Source: Burkholderia sp. HI2500
Lineage (GTDB): Bacteria; Pseudomonadota; Gammaproteobacteria; Burkholderiales; Burkholderiaceae
Length of the DNA: 64,000 nt
Direction of reading: 5' to 3'
Assembly: GCF_002223055.1 (NCBI RefSeq)
Contig: NZ_NKFL01000006.1
Location: 2,666,001-2,730,000 of the forward strand
Each line of letters starts with the position of its first letter. Position 1 is the first letter of the stretch. Both the position numbers and the translations under genes were made by a program. The notes under the pieces are model-generated. The model was not told the DNA's origin. It saw nothing but the letters and a program-made list of their open reading frames with translations, and did no database searches. This document shows, piece by piece, positions 19,356 to 27,758 of the stretch.

Positions 19356-19919
19356 TTGAACTACATCATCGGTTCGCTGGGCAGCGGCAAGACCCGTCTC
19401 GCGCATCGGCTCGCCGACGCGTTGCCCGGCGCGACGTTCATCGGGCTGGACCGGCTGGAAGACGACGGCGCGGCTGCCTTCGCCGCGTTGCGGGCCGATC
19501 CGGCGCTGAAGGCGCGGGTCGAACGCACGGCGGCATGGCTCGCGGATGAAGGCGCCACGGCGTCTGCGGCGCTGACCGTGCTGCTCGCCGGACTCGAGGC
19601 AGACGGCGTGGGTGCTTTGGTCGTGGACATGATCGAACAGGATCTCGACCAGCCGACGCAGGCAGCGCTGATTGTGTGCCTTCGGCAGCGTGCCAGAGCC
19701 GACGGCATGAGGCCGCTGTTCATGCTGACCCGCTCGTCGGCGATCCTGGACCTGTCGGCCGTCGGCCCCGACGAAGCGATCATTCTGTGTCCCGCGAACC
19801 ATAGCCCGCCGGCCCGCGTCGCGCCGTACCCCGGCGCACCGGGATACGAAGCCGTGGCTACCTGTCTTGCGTCGCCTGCGACCCGAGCGCGGATCGCACG
19901 GCGACCGGAGGCGGGGTAG
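19356..19919 (+). CDS. P-loop ATPase domain, in frame downstream of the MerR gene
   Basis: About 187 residues with Walker A GSLGSGKTRLAHRL near the start, Walker B-like ALVVDMIEQDLDQPTQ and a conserved-looking tail. The only start near the domain is TTG 19356 and no good ribosome-binding site precedes it. The 12 codons between the MerR stop and this TTG are open and protein-like. It may therefore be expressed poorly, by reinitiation, or not at all. Function is unknown; the ATPase could sense a ligand for the MerR half. Confidence 0.55.
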   Translation: MNYIIGSLGSGKTRLAHRLADALPGATFIGLDRLEDDGAAAFAALRADPALKARVERTAAWLADEGATASAALTVLLAGLEADGVGALVVDMIEQDLDQPTQAALIVCLRQRARADGMRPLFMLTRSSAILDLSAVGPDEAIILCPANHSPPARVAPYPGAPGYEAVATCLASPATRARIARRPEAG

Positions 19920-19935
19920 CGGCATCGCAATTTCG

Positions 19936-20439
19936 CTACAAATAACTCGTCGTAAACGATGCGAAAACCGCCGAAACACCATCTTGAAAATCGCCGGGAG
20001 CTTTGGGCGAAAGAAGTACGGACACGTCGGTGCGCGAGAAAAGTAAGCTTGTACGGTACTGCTCTATCCGCGCAACAACATCATATCTATGCGGTAGATT
20101 CCCCGGCTGGTTTGGTCCCGGCCGTGCTCCGACTGCAAATCCGGCGGCGCGAAGAATAACTTCGGCGTCGTCAAATGAACTTCCGAGCGGAATGTAGCGC
20201 ACTGCGAGCCAAGTAATGTCCCCGGCTTTATCTATCTCTTGGGTCGAGCCGCTTTTGGGGACCTTCTGGTACGCCTTGTCGATTTCAATGCGAAACCTCT
20301 TTCCCAGTACTTCGAGGTCTTGCCAAGGGGATGCGAGCGACGCCCAAGGTGCGAGCGCAAAATAAAGCGGCACCCATAATCCCGCGTGTATCGCAGTGCG
20401 TCGTTGGGAGACCCGCTTCCGACTTTTTGCCATTGCCAC
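19936..20439 (-). CDS. Hypothetical exported protein
   Basis: A 167-residue protein with a basic N-terminus and a hydrophobic signal-like stretch (AGLWVPLYFALAPWASLAS, about 19-37). The mature part has no motif I recognise. The codon and base composition is less GC-rich than that of the neighbours, suggesting acquisition by transfer. It converges on the MerR/ATPase frame, with only 16 bases between stops. ATG 20439 or the in-frame ATG two codons later could be the start. Confidence 0.6.
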   Translation of the reverse strand: MAMAKSRKRVSQRRTAIHAGLWVPLYFALAPWASLASPWQDLEVLGKRFRIEIDKAYQKVPKSGSTQEIDKAGDITWLAVRYIPLGSSFDDAEVILRAAGFAVGARPGPNQPGNLPHRYDVVARIEQYRTSLLFSRTDVSVLLSPKAPGDFQDGVSAVFASFTTSYL

Positions 20440-20804
20440 TCCCGATTCGCAGGATCAGTCGCATCGCAACGCGGATGGTTCTCACCGGAACATCGCGGGC
20501 GATTGCGTTGGAGCATGCGTCCGTGGAGCCCTGGTGTCAACGTTCTAGCCCCAACTGTTGGAAGACCGCTTGTGGCCGAGAGCCGCCGCCGATGATGCGA
20601 ACCAGGCCGGTTAAGTCAGCTCGGTCGAAAGGCGGAAAGCATGGTGCCAGCCACCCATGAGGCACGAACTCGGACGACGACATCACGGGGTGTTATCGAC
20701 CATGCGTAGAACAGTCGCGGTAACTCTGTCACACAATCGCAAAATCGTGGCGCCAGCCGCACGTACTCCGGCGCCCCGCGGGTTCGTCATCCACCACACC
20801 CGGT
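20440..20804. other. Intergenic, no gene seen
   Basis: This is lower-GC sequence between the hypothetical exported protein and the MocR regulator. Short open frames on both strands show no domain or plausible ribosome-binding site. It presumably contains the promoter of the 19936-20439 gene. Confidence 0.5.
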
Positions 20805-22217
20805 TCACACACGAACGAGCCGATACAGGCGCCGCACCAGCGTCAACGCCTGCTGCGCCGACGTCAGGTTCGTGAAGCCGAGCAGCATGCCGGGTGGCAT
20901 CCGGCCGCCCGGGCTCCAGTCGTTCAGCGGCTGAACGGACAAGCCCTGCAGGTCGGCCATGCGTGCGACGGCGCGATCGTCGACCGCCGTGCGCCAGTAG
21001 GCCACCACATGCAGGCCGCCCGCGCGGGGCGGAACGTGCAGCGCATCACCGAACACCTTACCCAACGCATCGATCAACCACTCGCGGCGGGTGGCATAAA
21101 GCGCACGCATTTTCTTCAGATGGCGCGCGAAATGCCCTTGCTCCATGAAATCGGCGACGACGGATTGCATCAGCATCTGGCCGCTACCGCCGAGCCAGCC
21201 GGCGGTGTCGCGAAAGGCCGCGACCTGCTCCTCCGGAACAACGAGATACCCCAGCCGCAAGCCCGGATACAGCACCTTGCTGAACGACCCGGTGTAAAGC
21301 ACGCGCTGGTGGTGATCCAGGCTCTTGAGCGCGGGCAACGGGCGACCGTGGTATCGGAACTCGCTGTCGTAATCGTCCTCGACGATCCAGGCCCGCTGCT
21401 GCCTGGCCCAGTCGAGCAAGGCCAGGCGTCTCGGCAGCGACAGCGCGACACCGAGCGGGCTTTGATGGGTCGGCGTCACCACGGCAAAACGTGCATCGGC
21501 CGCCCGGCGCAGCCCCGTTTCCACGCACAGTCCGTCGTCGTCGACCGGCACGGACACGAGCCGCATCCCCGCGTGCTCGAGCAGGCGGCGTGCGTGGATA
21601 TACCCGGGATCCTCGAACCAGCCGGCGTCGCCGGGGCGCAGCAAGGTCCGGCAGATCAGGTCCAGCGCACCGCGATACCCCGCGGTGATGAATATCTGCC
21701 CGGCCGAGCAGTCGATGCCGCGCGACACGCCGAGGTACGCGGACAGCGCACGCCTGAGCCCGTCATGCCCTTGCGGCGGCGCGTAGTCCAGCGACGGGGT
21801 CGCCATCGCCCGCACGTGACGGCCGGTGAGCCGTATCCACGGCATGCGCGGAAACGCATCGAGCGCGGGAATGCCCATCTGGAACGGCTTCGGCCCGCTC
21901 GCCGCCGGATCGCCGCGCGGCGGTTCGTCCGGCCGGGGCGCCATGGCGCGCGGCTGCCGGCCATCCGGCAGTTGGGGCGACACGACGGTGCCGGCCGGCC
22001 CATGTGCGACCAGGTACCCTTCGCCGATGAGGATCTGATAGGCCGCTTCGACGGTGCCGCGTGCCAGATTGAGTTCGCTGGCCAAGCTCCGTACCGACGG
22101 CACGCGCTTGCCCGGCGCCAGCTTGCCCGTCTCGATCGCCTCGCGGAAGCGCCGGACCAGTTGCCGATAGACCGGCATGTCGAGATGACGGTCCGGCATC
22201 AGATCGTCGAATTTCAT
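20805..22217 (-). CDS. MocR-type regulator (GntR HTH plus aminotransferase domain)
   Basis: A 470-residue fusion. A GntR winged helix-turn-helix (about 12-80; VPSVRSLASELNLARGTVEAAYQIL, core LASELNLARGTVEAAYQ) is followed by a fold-type I PLP domain (about 115-465). The PLP Lys lies in TGSFSKVLYPGLRLGY, and VEDDYDSEFRYHGRP is the usual Asp-containing segment. MocR proteins use PLP or an amino compound as ligand rather than catalysing transamination. It is divergent from the GNAT/azoreductase pair at 22302, which is its likely target. Confidence 0.92.
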   Translation of the reverse strand: MKFDDLMPDRHLDMPVYRQLVRRFREAIETGKLAPGKRVPSVRSLASELNLARGTVEAAYQILIGEGYLVAHGPAGTVVSPQLPDGRQPRAMAPRPDEPPRGDPAASGPKPFQMGIPALDAFPRMPWIRLTGRHVRAMATPSLDYAPPQGHDGLRRALSAYLGVSRGIDCSAGQIFITAGYRGALDLICRTLLRPGDAGWFEDPGYIHARRLLEHAGMRLVSVPVDDDGLCVETGLRRAADARFAVVTPTHQSPLGVALSLPRRLALLDWARQQRAWIVEDDYDSEFRYHGRPLPALKSLDHHQRVLYTGSFSKVLYPGLRLGYLVVPEEQVAAFRDTAGWLGGSGQMLMQSVVADFMEQGHFARHLKKMRALYATRREWLIDALGKVFGDALHVPPRAGGLHVVAYWRTAVDDRAVARMADLQGLSVQPLNDWSPGGRMPPGMLLGFTNLTSAQQALTLVRRLYRLVRV

Positions 22218-22301
22218 GTCCCAGTCAAATAGTCACTTTTTGGACCTTCAGGATACGCCATCCGATTCGTACAGTAACGACGTTACCGTGGAGCAATCGT
22301 G

Positions 22302-22751
22302 ATGCCAGAGATCCATTTGAAACGCGCCGTGACGGACGCGGATTACCGGTCGACGTTCGACGTGATGCGTGAACTACGCCCGCACCTGACCGATGTCGAT
22401 GCGTTCGTGCGGCAGATGCACCGCCAGGCCGAACAAGGCTATGTGCTGCTGACCGCACGGCACGGCAGCCCGGACGGCGCGGTCGTCGCGCTGGCGGGAT
22501 ACCGTCACCTCGAAAACACGCTGTACGGGCGCTTCGTCTATGTCGACGATCTGGTCGCGACCGAACACGCGCGCAATCAACGGCTGGGCGAGCGGCTGCT
22601 CGATGCGGTGCGCGACGACGCGCGGCAACACGGCTGCCTGCAGCTGGTACTCGATACCGGGCTCTCCAACGCGCTTGCGCAGCGTTTCTATTTCCGCCAG
22701 GGGCTGCTGTCCCGCGGCGTGCATTTCAGTCAGTCACTACAGGCGCTCTGA
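22302..22751 (+). CDS. GNAT-family N-acetyltransferase
   Basis: A 149-residue GNAT protein. The acetyl-CoA site is in VYVDDLVATEHARNQRLGERLLDAV (core RNQRLGERLLDAV, about residues 95-107). The C-terminal strand YFRQGLLSRGVHF is typical. ATG 22302 is preferred over GTG 22299 because GGAG lies 8 bases upstream. Its stop overlaps the azoreductase start by one base (TGATG), so the two form an operon divergent from the MocR gene. The acceptor substrate is unknown. Confidence 0.88.
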   Translation: MPEIHLKRAVTDADYRSTFDVMRELRPHLTDVDAFVRQMHRQAEQGYVLLTARHGSPDGAVVALAGYRHLENTLYGRFVYVDDLVATEHARNQRLGERLLDAVRDDARQHGCLQLVLDTGLSNALAQRFYFRQGLLSRGVHFSQSLQAL

Positions 22752-23371
22752 TGAACAACCTTCTTTTTGTCGATGCCAGTCCGCATGGCAGTCATTCGCT
22801 GGGCGCACGCATTGCGCACGAAGCCATCGCGCAATGGCGGGCGGCCCGCCCCGATGCGCGGGTCGTGTCGCGCAGCCTCGGTCAACCCGGATTGCCTTCG
22901 CTATCGGCCGACTATGCGCATGCGGTAGTCGCGAGGCAGCCGGATGCCGATCCCGTACTGGCGTACTCCGAACAACTGATCGCGGAGGTGGAACACAGCG
23001 ACGGCGTGTTGATCAGCACACCGATGCACAACTTCACGGTACCTGCCGCGCTGAAGCTGTGGATCGATTTCGTGCTGCGTATCGGCCGCACGTTCACGGC
23101 CACGCCGGAAGGCAAGTTCGGCCTGCTCGCCGATCGCCCCGTGCTCGTGCTGGTACGCTCGGGCGGCATCTGCACCGGCGCAGCGGCACGGCAGCCCGAT
23201 TTCCTGACCCCGTACCTGAAGCAGGTGCTGGCCGTCATCGGCCTGTCGACGGTCGATTTCATCTACCTCGAAGGCATTGCGCCGAGCGACGCCGCCATCG
23301 ATGCGGTACGCGGCCAGTTGGCCGCATCGAACCTGCTGGCGCGACGCGCGACGGAAACGGAAACGGCATGA
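22751..23371 (+). CDS. FMN-dependent NADH:quinone reductase/azoreductase
   Basis: A 206-residue flavodoxin-like protein of the AzoR family. FMN contacts are suggested by DASPHGSHSLGARIA at the N-terminus, STPMHNFTVPAALKLWID near residue 95 (the PMxNF motif) and RSGGICTG near residue 138. These enzymes reduce quinones and azo compounds with NADH in the cytosol. It is coupled to the GNAT gene and probably under MocR control. Confidence 0.9.
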   Translation: MNNLLFVDASPHGSHSLGARIAHEAIAQWRAARPDARVVSRSLGQPGLPSLSADYAHAVVARQPDADPVLAYSEQLIAEVEHSDGVLISTPMHNFTVPAALKLWIDFVLRIGRTFTATPEGKFGLLADRPVLVLVRSGGICTGAAARQPDFLTPYLKQVLAVIGLSTVDFIYLEGIAPSDAAIDAVRGQLAASNLLARRATETETA

Positions 23372-23457
23372 ATTCGCCACGCCGCGGTACGCATGCAAGA
23401 CCCGATGCGTACCGGGGGCAGCGAATATCGCGCATCCCGCGCCGCGCACGTCGCCCG

Positions 23458-24273
23458 TCAGGATGCCAGCCGTCCCATCCGGCGCGCCATCGCCGGGCTC
23501 ACCGCATGCACCTGGTCGAACCCGAAGAAGTCGAGCACGTGGCGCGCGACGTCGTCGCGATCGTTGTCCGCGCAGATCATGTGATAGCTGTTCTCGAGCA
23601 CGATCCCGCGCGCATCGGGCATTGTCTCGAGCAGGAAATCGGCCGAGCGCAGGCTCGTCAGTTCGTCCTCGCGCGCATGCAGCACGAGCGTCGGGCACGG
23701 CGTGCCGGCCGCGGCCTCGAGCGCCCAGTCGCGCATCCGGTCGACCTGCCGCACGCATGCGAGCGGCACCCATGCGTAGTGGAAACTGTCCTCGCGCTCG
23801 AACTTCTTCTTCACGATCGCGCGGATCGTCGCGTTCTTGATGCCGAACGGCTCGCCTTCTTCCACACGCATCCGCTCCGCCACCCCCGGCACGCGGTACA
23901 GCACGTGCCGCAGCGCGCGGTACCACGGCGTCGACCACCCGTCGATGAACACCGGCGTGGCCAGCAACGCGAGCCGGCCGCGCGCATGCTGCACGCGGTG
24001 GCATAGCAGCAGCGCGACCAGCGCGCCCATGCACATGCCCGCGACATGCAGCGTGTCGTACTCGTTTTCGAGCACGCGATACTGCTCGGTCACCGCGTCG
24101 AGCCACGCCTCCGCGCGCACGCCGACCAGATCCTCGGGGCGCGTGCCGTGCCCCGGCAGCGTGATCATGTGCGTGTCGGCACCCGCGCGCCGCATCGCCT
24201 TGTGCAACGAACCGAGATCGTATTGCGTGCCGCCGAGCCCGTGGATCAGCAGGACGCCCGTGCGGCCCGTCAT
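23458..24273 (-). CDS. Alpha/beta hydrolase with Cys in the nucleophile elbow
   Basis: A 271-residue carboxylesterase-like protein. The oxyanion motif is LIHGLGGTQYD at the N-terminus. The nucleophile elbow reads AGMCMGALVAL, so the usual Ser of GxSxG is Cys. The acid is probably the Asp in HAREDELTSL and the base the His in NSYHMICADND, giving a Cys-Asp-His arrangement. ATG 24273 is chosen; upstream starts lack family-like sequence. It follows the MASE1 gene (13-base gap) in the same direction. Confidence 0.85.
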   Translation of the reverse strand: MTGRTGVLLIHGLGGTQYDLGSLHKAMRRAGADTHMITLPGHGTRPEDLVGVRAEAWLDAVTEQYRVLENEYDTLHVAGMCMGALVALLLCHRVQHARGRLALLATPVFIDGWSTPWYRALRHVLYRVPGVAERMRVEEGEPFGIKNATIRAIVKKKFEREDSFHYAWVPLACVRQVDRMRDWALEAAAGTPCPTLVLHAREDELTSLRSADFLLETMPDARGIVLENSYHMICADNDRDDVARHVLDFFGFDQVHAVSPAMARRMGRLAS

Positions 24274-24286
24274 GACGTGCGTTCGC

Positions 24287-25582
24287 TCATTCGTCCGCCG
24301 CCGGCCACACGCGCTCGAGTTGCCAGACACCCGCCACCACCGTCACGTCGACATTCGAATCGAGCAGCGGCGCGCCATGATCGGTGATCGTCTGCGTGCC
24401 GCCGTCACGCTGCACGATGCGCAGCGACAGCGACGCGCGATCCTCGCCCGCGATCTCCGCATCCCAGTAGTCGCGCAGCGCATCGCGGTCGCCCGGCTGC
24501 ACGCGTTCGAGCACGAGCGGCACGCTCGCGATCTGCGATGCATCCACGCCGACGCCGAACACGCGCTCGACGTCGCCGCTCCACTCGATCCGCCCCGACT
24601 CCGGATCGAGCACGTACGCGATCTGGCCGGCGCTCGCGAGCGCGAGCTCCATGTTGTTCTGCAGGACGGCCGCATGCTCGTGCACGCGTTCGCGCGTCGT
24701 CTTCAGCGTGCTCGCCGTCAGCACCAGCAGCGACGCGACCGCCAGATAAAGCTGCGCCTCGAGCAGCGCACTGCCGTAATGCTCGTGAAACGACGCGAAC
24801 GGGCCGTCGCCCTGCGCGGTCTGCTCGATCACGATCAGCGCGAGCACCAGCACCGACGACGAGCCCGCGCGGCCGCCGAGCAGCAGCGTCACCGCGACGG
24901 TGAGGAACAACGGGATATACGTCAACGCGAAGCCCGCGCCGGTGCCGAATTTCCGCGACGTGTCGCCGTCGAAGATCACGAGCGCGACGCCCACGACCAG
25001 CACGAACGAGACCATGCCGAGCACGAGGTCGAAGCGCTCGTGATCGCCCGAGCGGTGCGCGCGAAAGCGCGACCATGATGCGAGCACCGGCGTGACCAGC
25101 AGCACGCCGACGAAATCGGACGCGGCCCACACCGACCACACGTCGAAGAACGGCGCGCCCTTGACCACCGTGTACCAGGCCGCGCCGCCGATCGCGCCGA
25201 CCACGCCCGCGATCAGGCCGGCGAGGATCACCGAGCGCAGGAAATACAGCCCTTCGAGCGAGAAGCGCACGCGCTGGACGAGCCATACCGCGAGCGCGGC
25301 CGCGCCGACCTCGTCGACCGTGAACAGCACCGCGTTGACCAGGCTGGCCTGTTCGATGGCGCTCAGCGCGAGCTGCCCGACCAGGAACGCGCCGGCCAGC
25401 GTCAGCCATTCGCGCATCGGCCGCAGCATGAACGCGCCGACCGTCACGCCGGCCGGCAGCCAGATGTAGCCCGTCAGCCGGACGGGGCCGTTGAACCGGT
25501 GCGAGATGTAGCCGGTCGCGAGATACAGCGTCGCCCAGAGCAGCGCGGCGACGAGGCCCGGCCGCGATCGTTTGGTGTCCAT
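24287..25582 (-). CDS. MASE1-domain membrane sensor with a PAS-like tail
   Basis: A 431-residue protein. The first ~300 residues form a MASE1-like integral membrane sensor with about eight segments (for example LPAGVTVGAFML, ASDFVGVLLVTPVLA). A short helix (LKTTRERVHEHAAVLQNNMELALASAGQ, core VLQNNMELALASAGQIAYVL) leads to a PAS-like domain (ESGRIEWSGDVERVFG). No GGDEF, EAL or histidine-kinase domain follows, unlike most MASE1 proteins. The output partner is unknown. The start ATG 25582 follows GGGATT. Confidence 0.85.
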   Translation of the reverse strand: MDTKRSRPGLVAALLWATLYLATGYISHRFNGPVRLTGYIWLPAGVTVGAFMLRPMREWLTLAGAFLVGQLALSAIEQASLVNAVLFTVDEVGAAALAVWLVQRVRFSLEGLYFLRSVILAGLIAGVVGAIGGAAWYTVVKGAPFFDVWSVWAASDFVGVLLVTPVLASWSRFRAHRSGDHERFDLVLGMVSFVLVVGVALVIFDGDTSRKFGTGAGFALTYIPLFLTVAVTLLLGGRAGSSSVLVLALIVIEQTAQGDGPFASFHEHYGSALLEAQLYLAVASLLVLTASTLKTTRERVHEHAAVLQNNMELALASAGQIAYVLDPESGRIEWSGDVERVFGVGVDASQIASVPLVLERVQPGDRDALRDYWDAEIAGEDRASLSLRIVQRDGGTQTITDHGAPLLDSNVDVTVVAGVWQLERVWPAADE

Positions 25583-25890
25583 CGAGAATCCCTGTGTGCT
25601 GCGCCCGCGGTCGGCAGGCGCGCGATGTGCGAATGATATGCGGACGGGGCGGGCCGGGGAATACCGGGGCCGGAAGCACTTGCGAGGCGCCGGCGCGCCC
25701 GCGCGCTGGCGGTTGTGACCGGGCCGGGATCGGAAAAGTTCGGCGTGTGCCGGGTACGGTCGGGACACGTCAGAACGTCGTCTTGGCCGGACGGCCAAAA
25801 TCGCCCGCGGTCGGTGGATCGCATCTAGCATGAAAGATATTCGAAAGCATCTGCTTCAAGTATCGTCCACGTCATCCGCCCACTTTCCGC
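25583..25890. other. Intergenic, divergent promoter region
   Basis: 308 bases between the MASE1 gene and the phage-like gene. No coding signature or obvious repeat was seen. It should hold the promoters of both divergent genes. Confidence 0.5.
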
Positions 25891-25947
25891 ATGACCCTAC
25901 GCCATGAAAACCGTACCGGCCCGGCCGATCCCGGCCCCCTCTGCGCC

Positions 25948-26616
25948 ATGAGCCGTTTTCGCGCCACCTACGACGGGCTCGCGCTCGAATCGTCGGAAAT
26001 GGACGTGCGCGAACTCGCGCCCGCGCTGCTCGCCATCGGGGATCTGCTCGACGCATCGACCCGCGCGCTGTGCGGCAATCAGGTGCGGCCGCGGGTGAAC
26101 GTGCGCGGCAGCTTCAAGACCGGCAGTTTCGGCATCGACTTCACGCTCGCGACGTCACTGCTCGGCCGCATGCGCGACATGCTGAGCGGCAACGAAGGCA
26201 CGGCGCTCGCCAATGCGGTCACGATCCTGACCGCGCTCGGCATCGCCGCGCCGAAGGCGGGAAAGGGGCTCTTCGCCGTCCTCAAATGGCTGCGCGGGCG
26301 CGAGATCCTGCAGGTGCAGATGCAGGACCACACCGCCATCCTGCACGTCGAAGGCGACACCCTCGAAATAGACCTGCCCGTCCTCACGCTGCTGCGCGAC
26401 GTCGGCGTGCGCCATGCGACCGAGCAGGGTTCGCCCTTCGCGCGTGCCACCCCGAATGAACGCGCTCGCGTGATGGCAGACGCAATCCGCCTGCGCCCGG
26501 CGTCCGCTGCCGGCCTGCCATTCCTGCGGACGCTGCGCCGGCTCACGATGAACGCGCACCTGCAACGGGTCGGCACACCGACCGACGACACAGCGCACGA
26601 CCACCTCATCCGCTGA
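25948..26616 (+). CDS. Phage-associated-type hypothetical protein with foreign C-terminus
   Basis: About 222 residues from ATG 25948 (an upstream in-frame ATG at 25891 adds 19). The body (YDGLALESSEMDVRELAPA, GSFKTGSFGIDFTLATS, LFAVLKWLRGREIL) resembles a family of hypothetical proteins I recall from prophages and accessory DNA. The family normally continues with its own C-terminal region. Here, from about residue 176, the frame instead reads MADAIRLRPASAAGLPFLR and onward, which copies the start of a GNAT acetyltransferase (see 30613) and stops after 47 residues. The gene is therefore chimeric and probably truncated. Confidence 0.6.
   Translation: MSRFRATYDGLALESSEMDVRELAPALLAIGDLLDASTRALCGNQVRPRVNVRGSFKTGSFGIDFTLATSLLGRMRDMLSGNEGTALANAVTILTALGIAAPKAGKGLFAVLKWLRGREILQVQMQDHTAILHVEGDTLEIDLPVLTLLRDVGVRHATEQGSPFARATPNERARVMADAIRLRPASAAGLPFLRTLRRLTMNAHLQRVGTPTDDTAHDHLIR
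26473..26616 (+). pseudogene. Truncated N-terminal fragment of a GNAT acetyltransferase
   Basis: The 47 codons starting at ATG 26473 (ADAIRLRPASAAGLPF, RRLTMNAHLQRVGTP) match the N-terminus of the GNAT gene at 30613 (THAIRLRPASAADLPF, RKLTMTEHLQRAGMP). The similarity is also visible at DNA level and extends upstream of the start. It stops abruptly after HDHLIR, where the intact gene continues with its acetyl-CoA domain. It has become the tail of the phage-like gene. Confidence 0.75.
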
Positions 26617-26639
26617 TGCGGTACACGCGCCGGCGCCCT

Positions 26640-27530
26640 TCACGCGTCGCCGGCCGACTCCTCGACGATCCAGTCCATGAACGCCTGCACTTCCGGTCGT
26701 TGCGTGGCACCGGGCCGCGTGACCGCGTAGTAGGCGAACCGCGCGGGCCACGGTAGATCCAGCACCTGCTCGAGTCGCCCCTCGGCAATTTCGGCACGGG
26801 CGTATTGCTCCGGCACCAGCGCCAGGCCCTGCCCGGCTTCCGCGGCGCGAATCAGCAGGAAGTCGTCCTCGAAGGCTGAGCCGCGCGCGGCACGCGGCTC
26901 GTCGGCCACACCGTGCGCGGCAAACCAGAGCGGCCAGTCGGCCCGGTCGGCGTCATGCAGCAGCGGATATTTCAGGCAATCGCCGGGCGCCTTCAACCCG
27001 GCGCGCTTCGGGATCAGCCCGCGACCGGCCACCGGCACCAGCACGGGCGCCATCAGCCGCTCGACGTCCAGCCCCGGGTAGTCGCCCAGGCCGTGACGCA
27101 CAGCCACGTCCACGCGATCGCGTCGAAGGTCCGCCAGCGCGGACGTCGCCTCAACATGCACCTCGATATCCGGATGCCGCTGGTTGAAGCGCCCGAGGCG
27201 AGGGACCAGCCACGAGGCGGCGAAGGTCGCCACGGTGCTGACGGTCAGCGTCCGGCGCCCCTTGCTCGCTTCCAGCGTCTCCACCGCCGCGTCGATCCGC
27301 GCGAACGCATCACGCAACGACGGATGAACACTCGTGCCGGCTTCCGTCAGGCGCAGCCCTTGTCGCGTCCGCTCGAACAGCGTCACGCCGAGCCGGTCTT
27401 CCAGCAACCGGATCTGCTGGCTGATCGCGCCGGGCGTGACATGAAGCGCCTCGGCGGCAGCCTTGATGCTGCCGCGCTGGCCGACTTCGACAAAGGTACG
27501 CAGCGCCTGCAACGGGGGAACAGCGGTCAT
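26640..27530 (-). CDS. LysR-family regulator, GcvA-like
   Basis: A 296-residue LysR regulator. The HTH is GSIKAAAEALHVTPGAISQQIRLLE (core AAAEALHVTPGAISQQIRLL, about 20-40), followed by a GcvA-type effector domain (WLVPRLGRFNQRHPDIEVHV). ATG 27530 is preferred to the longer in-frame option at 27554 by alignment with the family start. It is divergent from the LLM monooxygenase gene at 27759. Two palindromes with TTTAG/CTAAA arms lie between them and are probable operators. Confidence 0.9.
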   Translation of the reverse strand: MTAVPPLQALRTFVEVGQRGSIKAAAEALHVTPGAISQQIRLLEDRLGVTLFERTRQGLRLTEAGTSVHPSLRDAFARIDAAVETLEASKGRRTLTVSTVATFAASWLVPRLGRFNQRHPDIEVHVEATSALADLRRDRVDVAVRHGLGDYPGLDVERLMAPVLVPVAGRGLIPKRAGLKAPGDCLKYPLLHDADRADWPLWFAAHGVADEPRAARGSAFEDDFLLIRAAEAGQGLALVPEQYARAEIAEGRLEQVLDLPWPARFAYYAVTRPGATQRPEVQAFMDWIVEESAGDA

Positions 27531-27534
27531 GGGA

Positions 27535-27549
27535 TTTAGCCTGCCTAAA
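27535..27549. promoter_or_regulatory. Palindromic operator candidate 1 (TTTAG-N5-CTAAA)
   Basis: TTTAGCCTGCCTAAA is a perfect 5-bp inverted repeat around a 5-base spacer, just upstream of the LysR start. A second copy with the same geometry lies at 27634-27652. The T-N11-A style symmetry is typical of LysR boxes. Confidence 0.55.
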
Positions 27550-27633
27550 CTCATCGGGCATAAATTATCGCTTTTCCCGTTGCAACGCGTAGCCGAACAT
27601 TCCGCAAGCGCACACGAAACACGCGCGCCATCA

Positions 27634-27652
27634 GATTTAGTCCGTCTAAATC
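27634..27652. promoter_or_regulatory. Palindromic operator candidate 2 (GATTTAG-N5-CTAAATC)
   Basis: GATTTAGTCCGTCTAAATC has perfect 7-bp arms around a 5-base spacer. It lies about 105 bases upstream of the LLM oxidoreductase gene and 99 bases from site 1, in the divergent LysR/LLM promoter region. It is the stronger of the two sites. Confidence 0.6.
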
Positions 27653-27758
27653 AAAACCGCCATGATCGATCCCGGCGTCGGCCGGTCGCCCGACAGCGTC
27701 AACGCAGCGACCGCGCGCCAGGACTCGCTCTTCCCGAACCGCCACACCGTCACTGACC

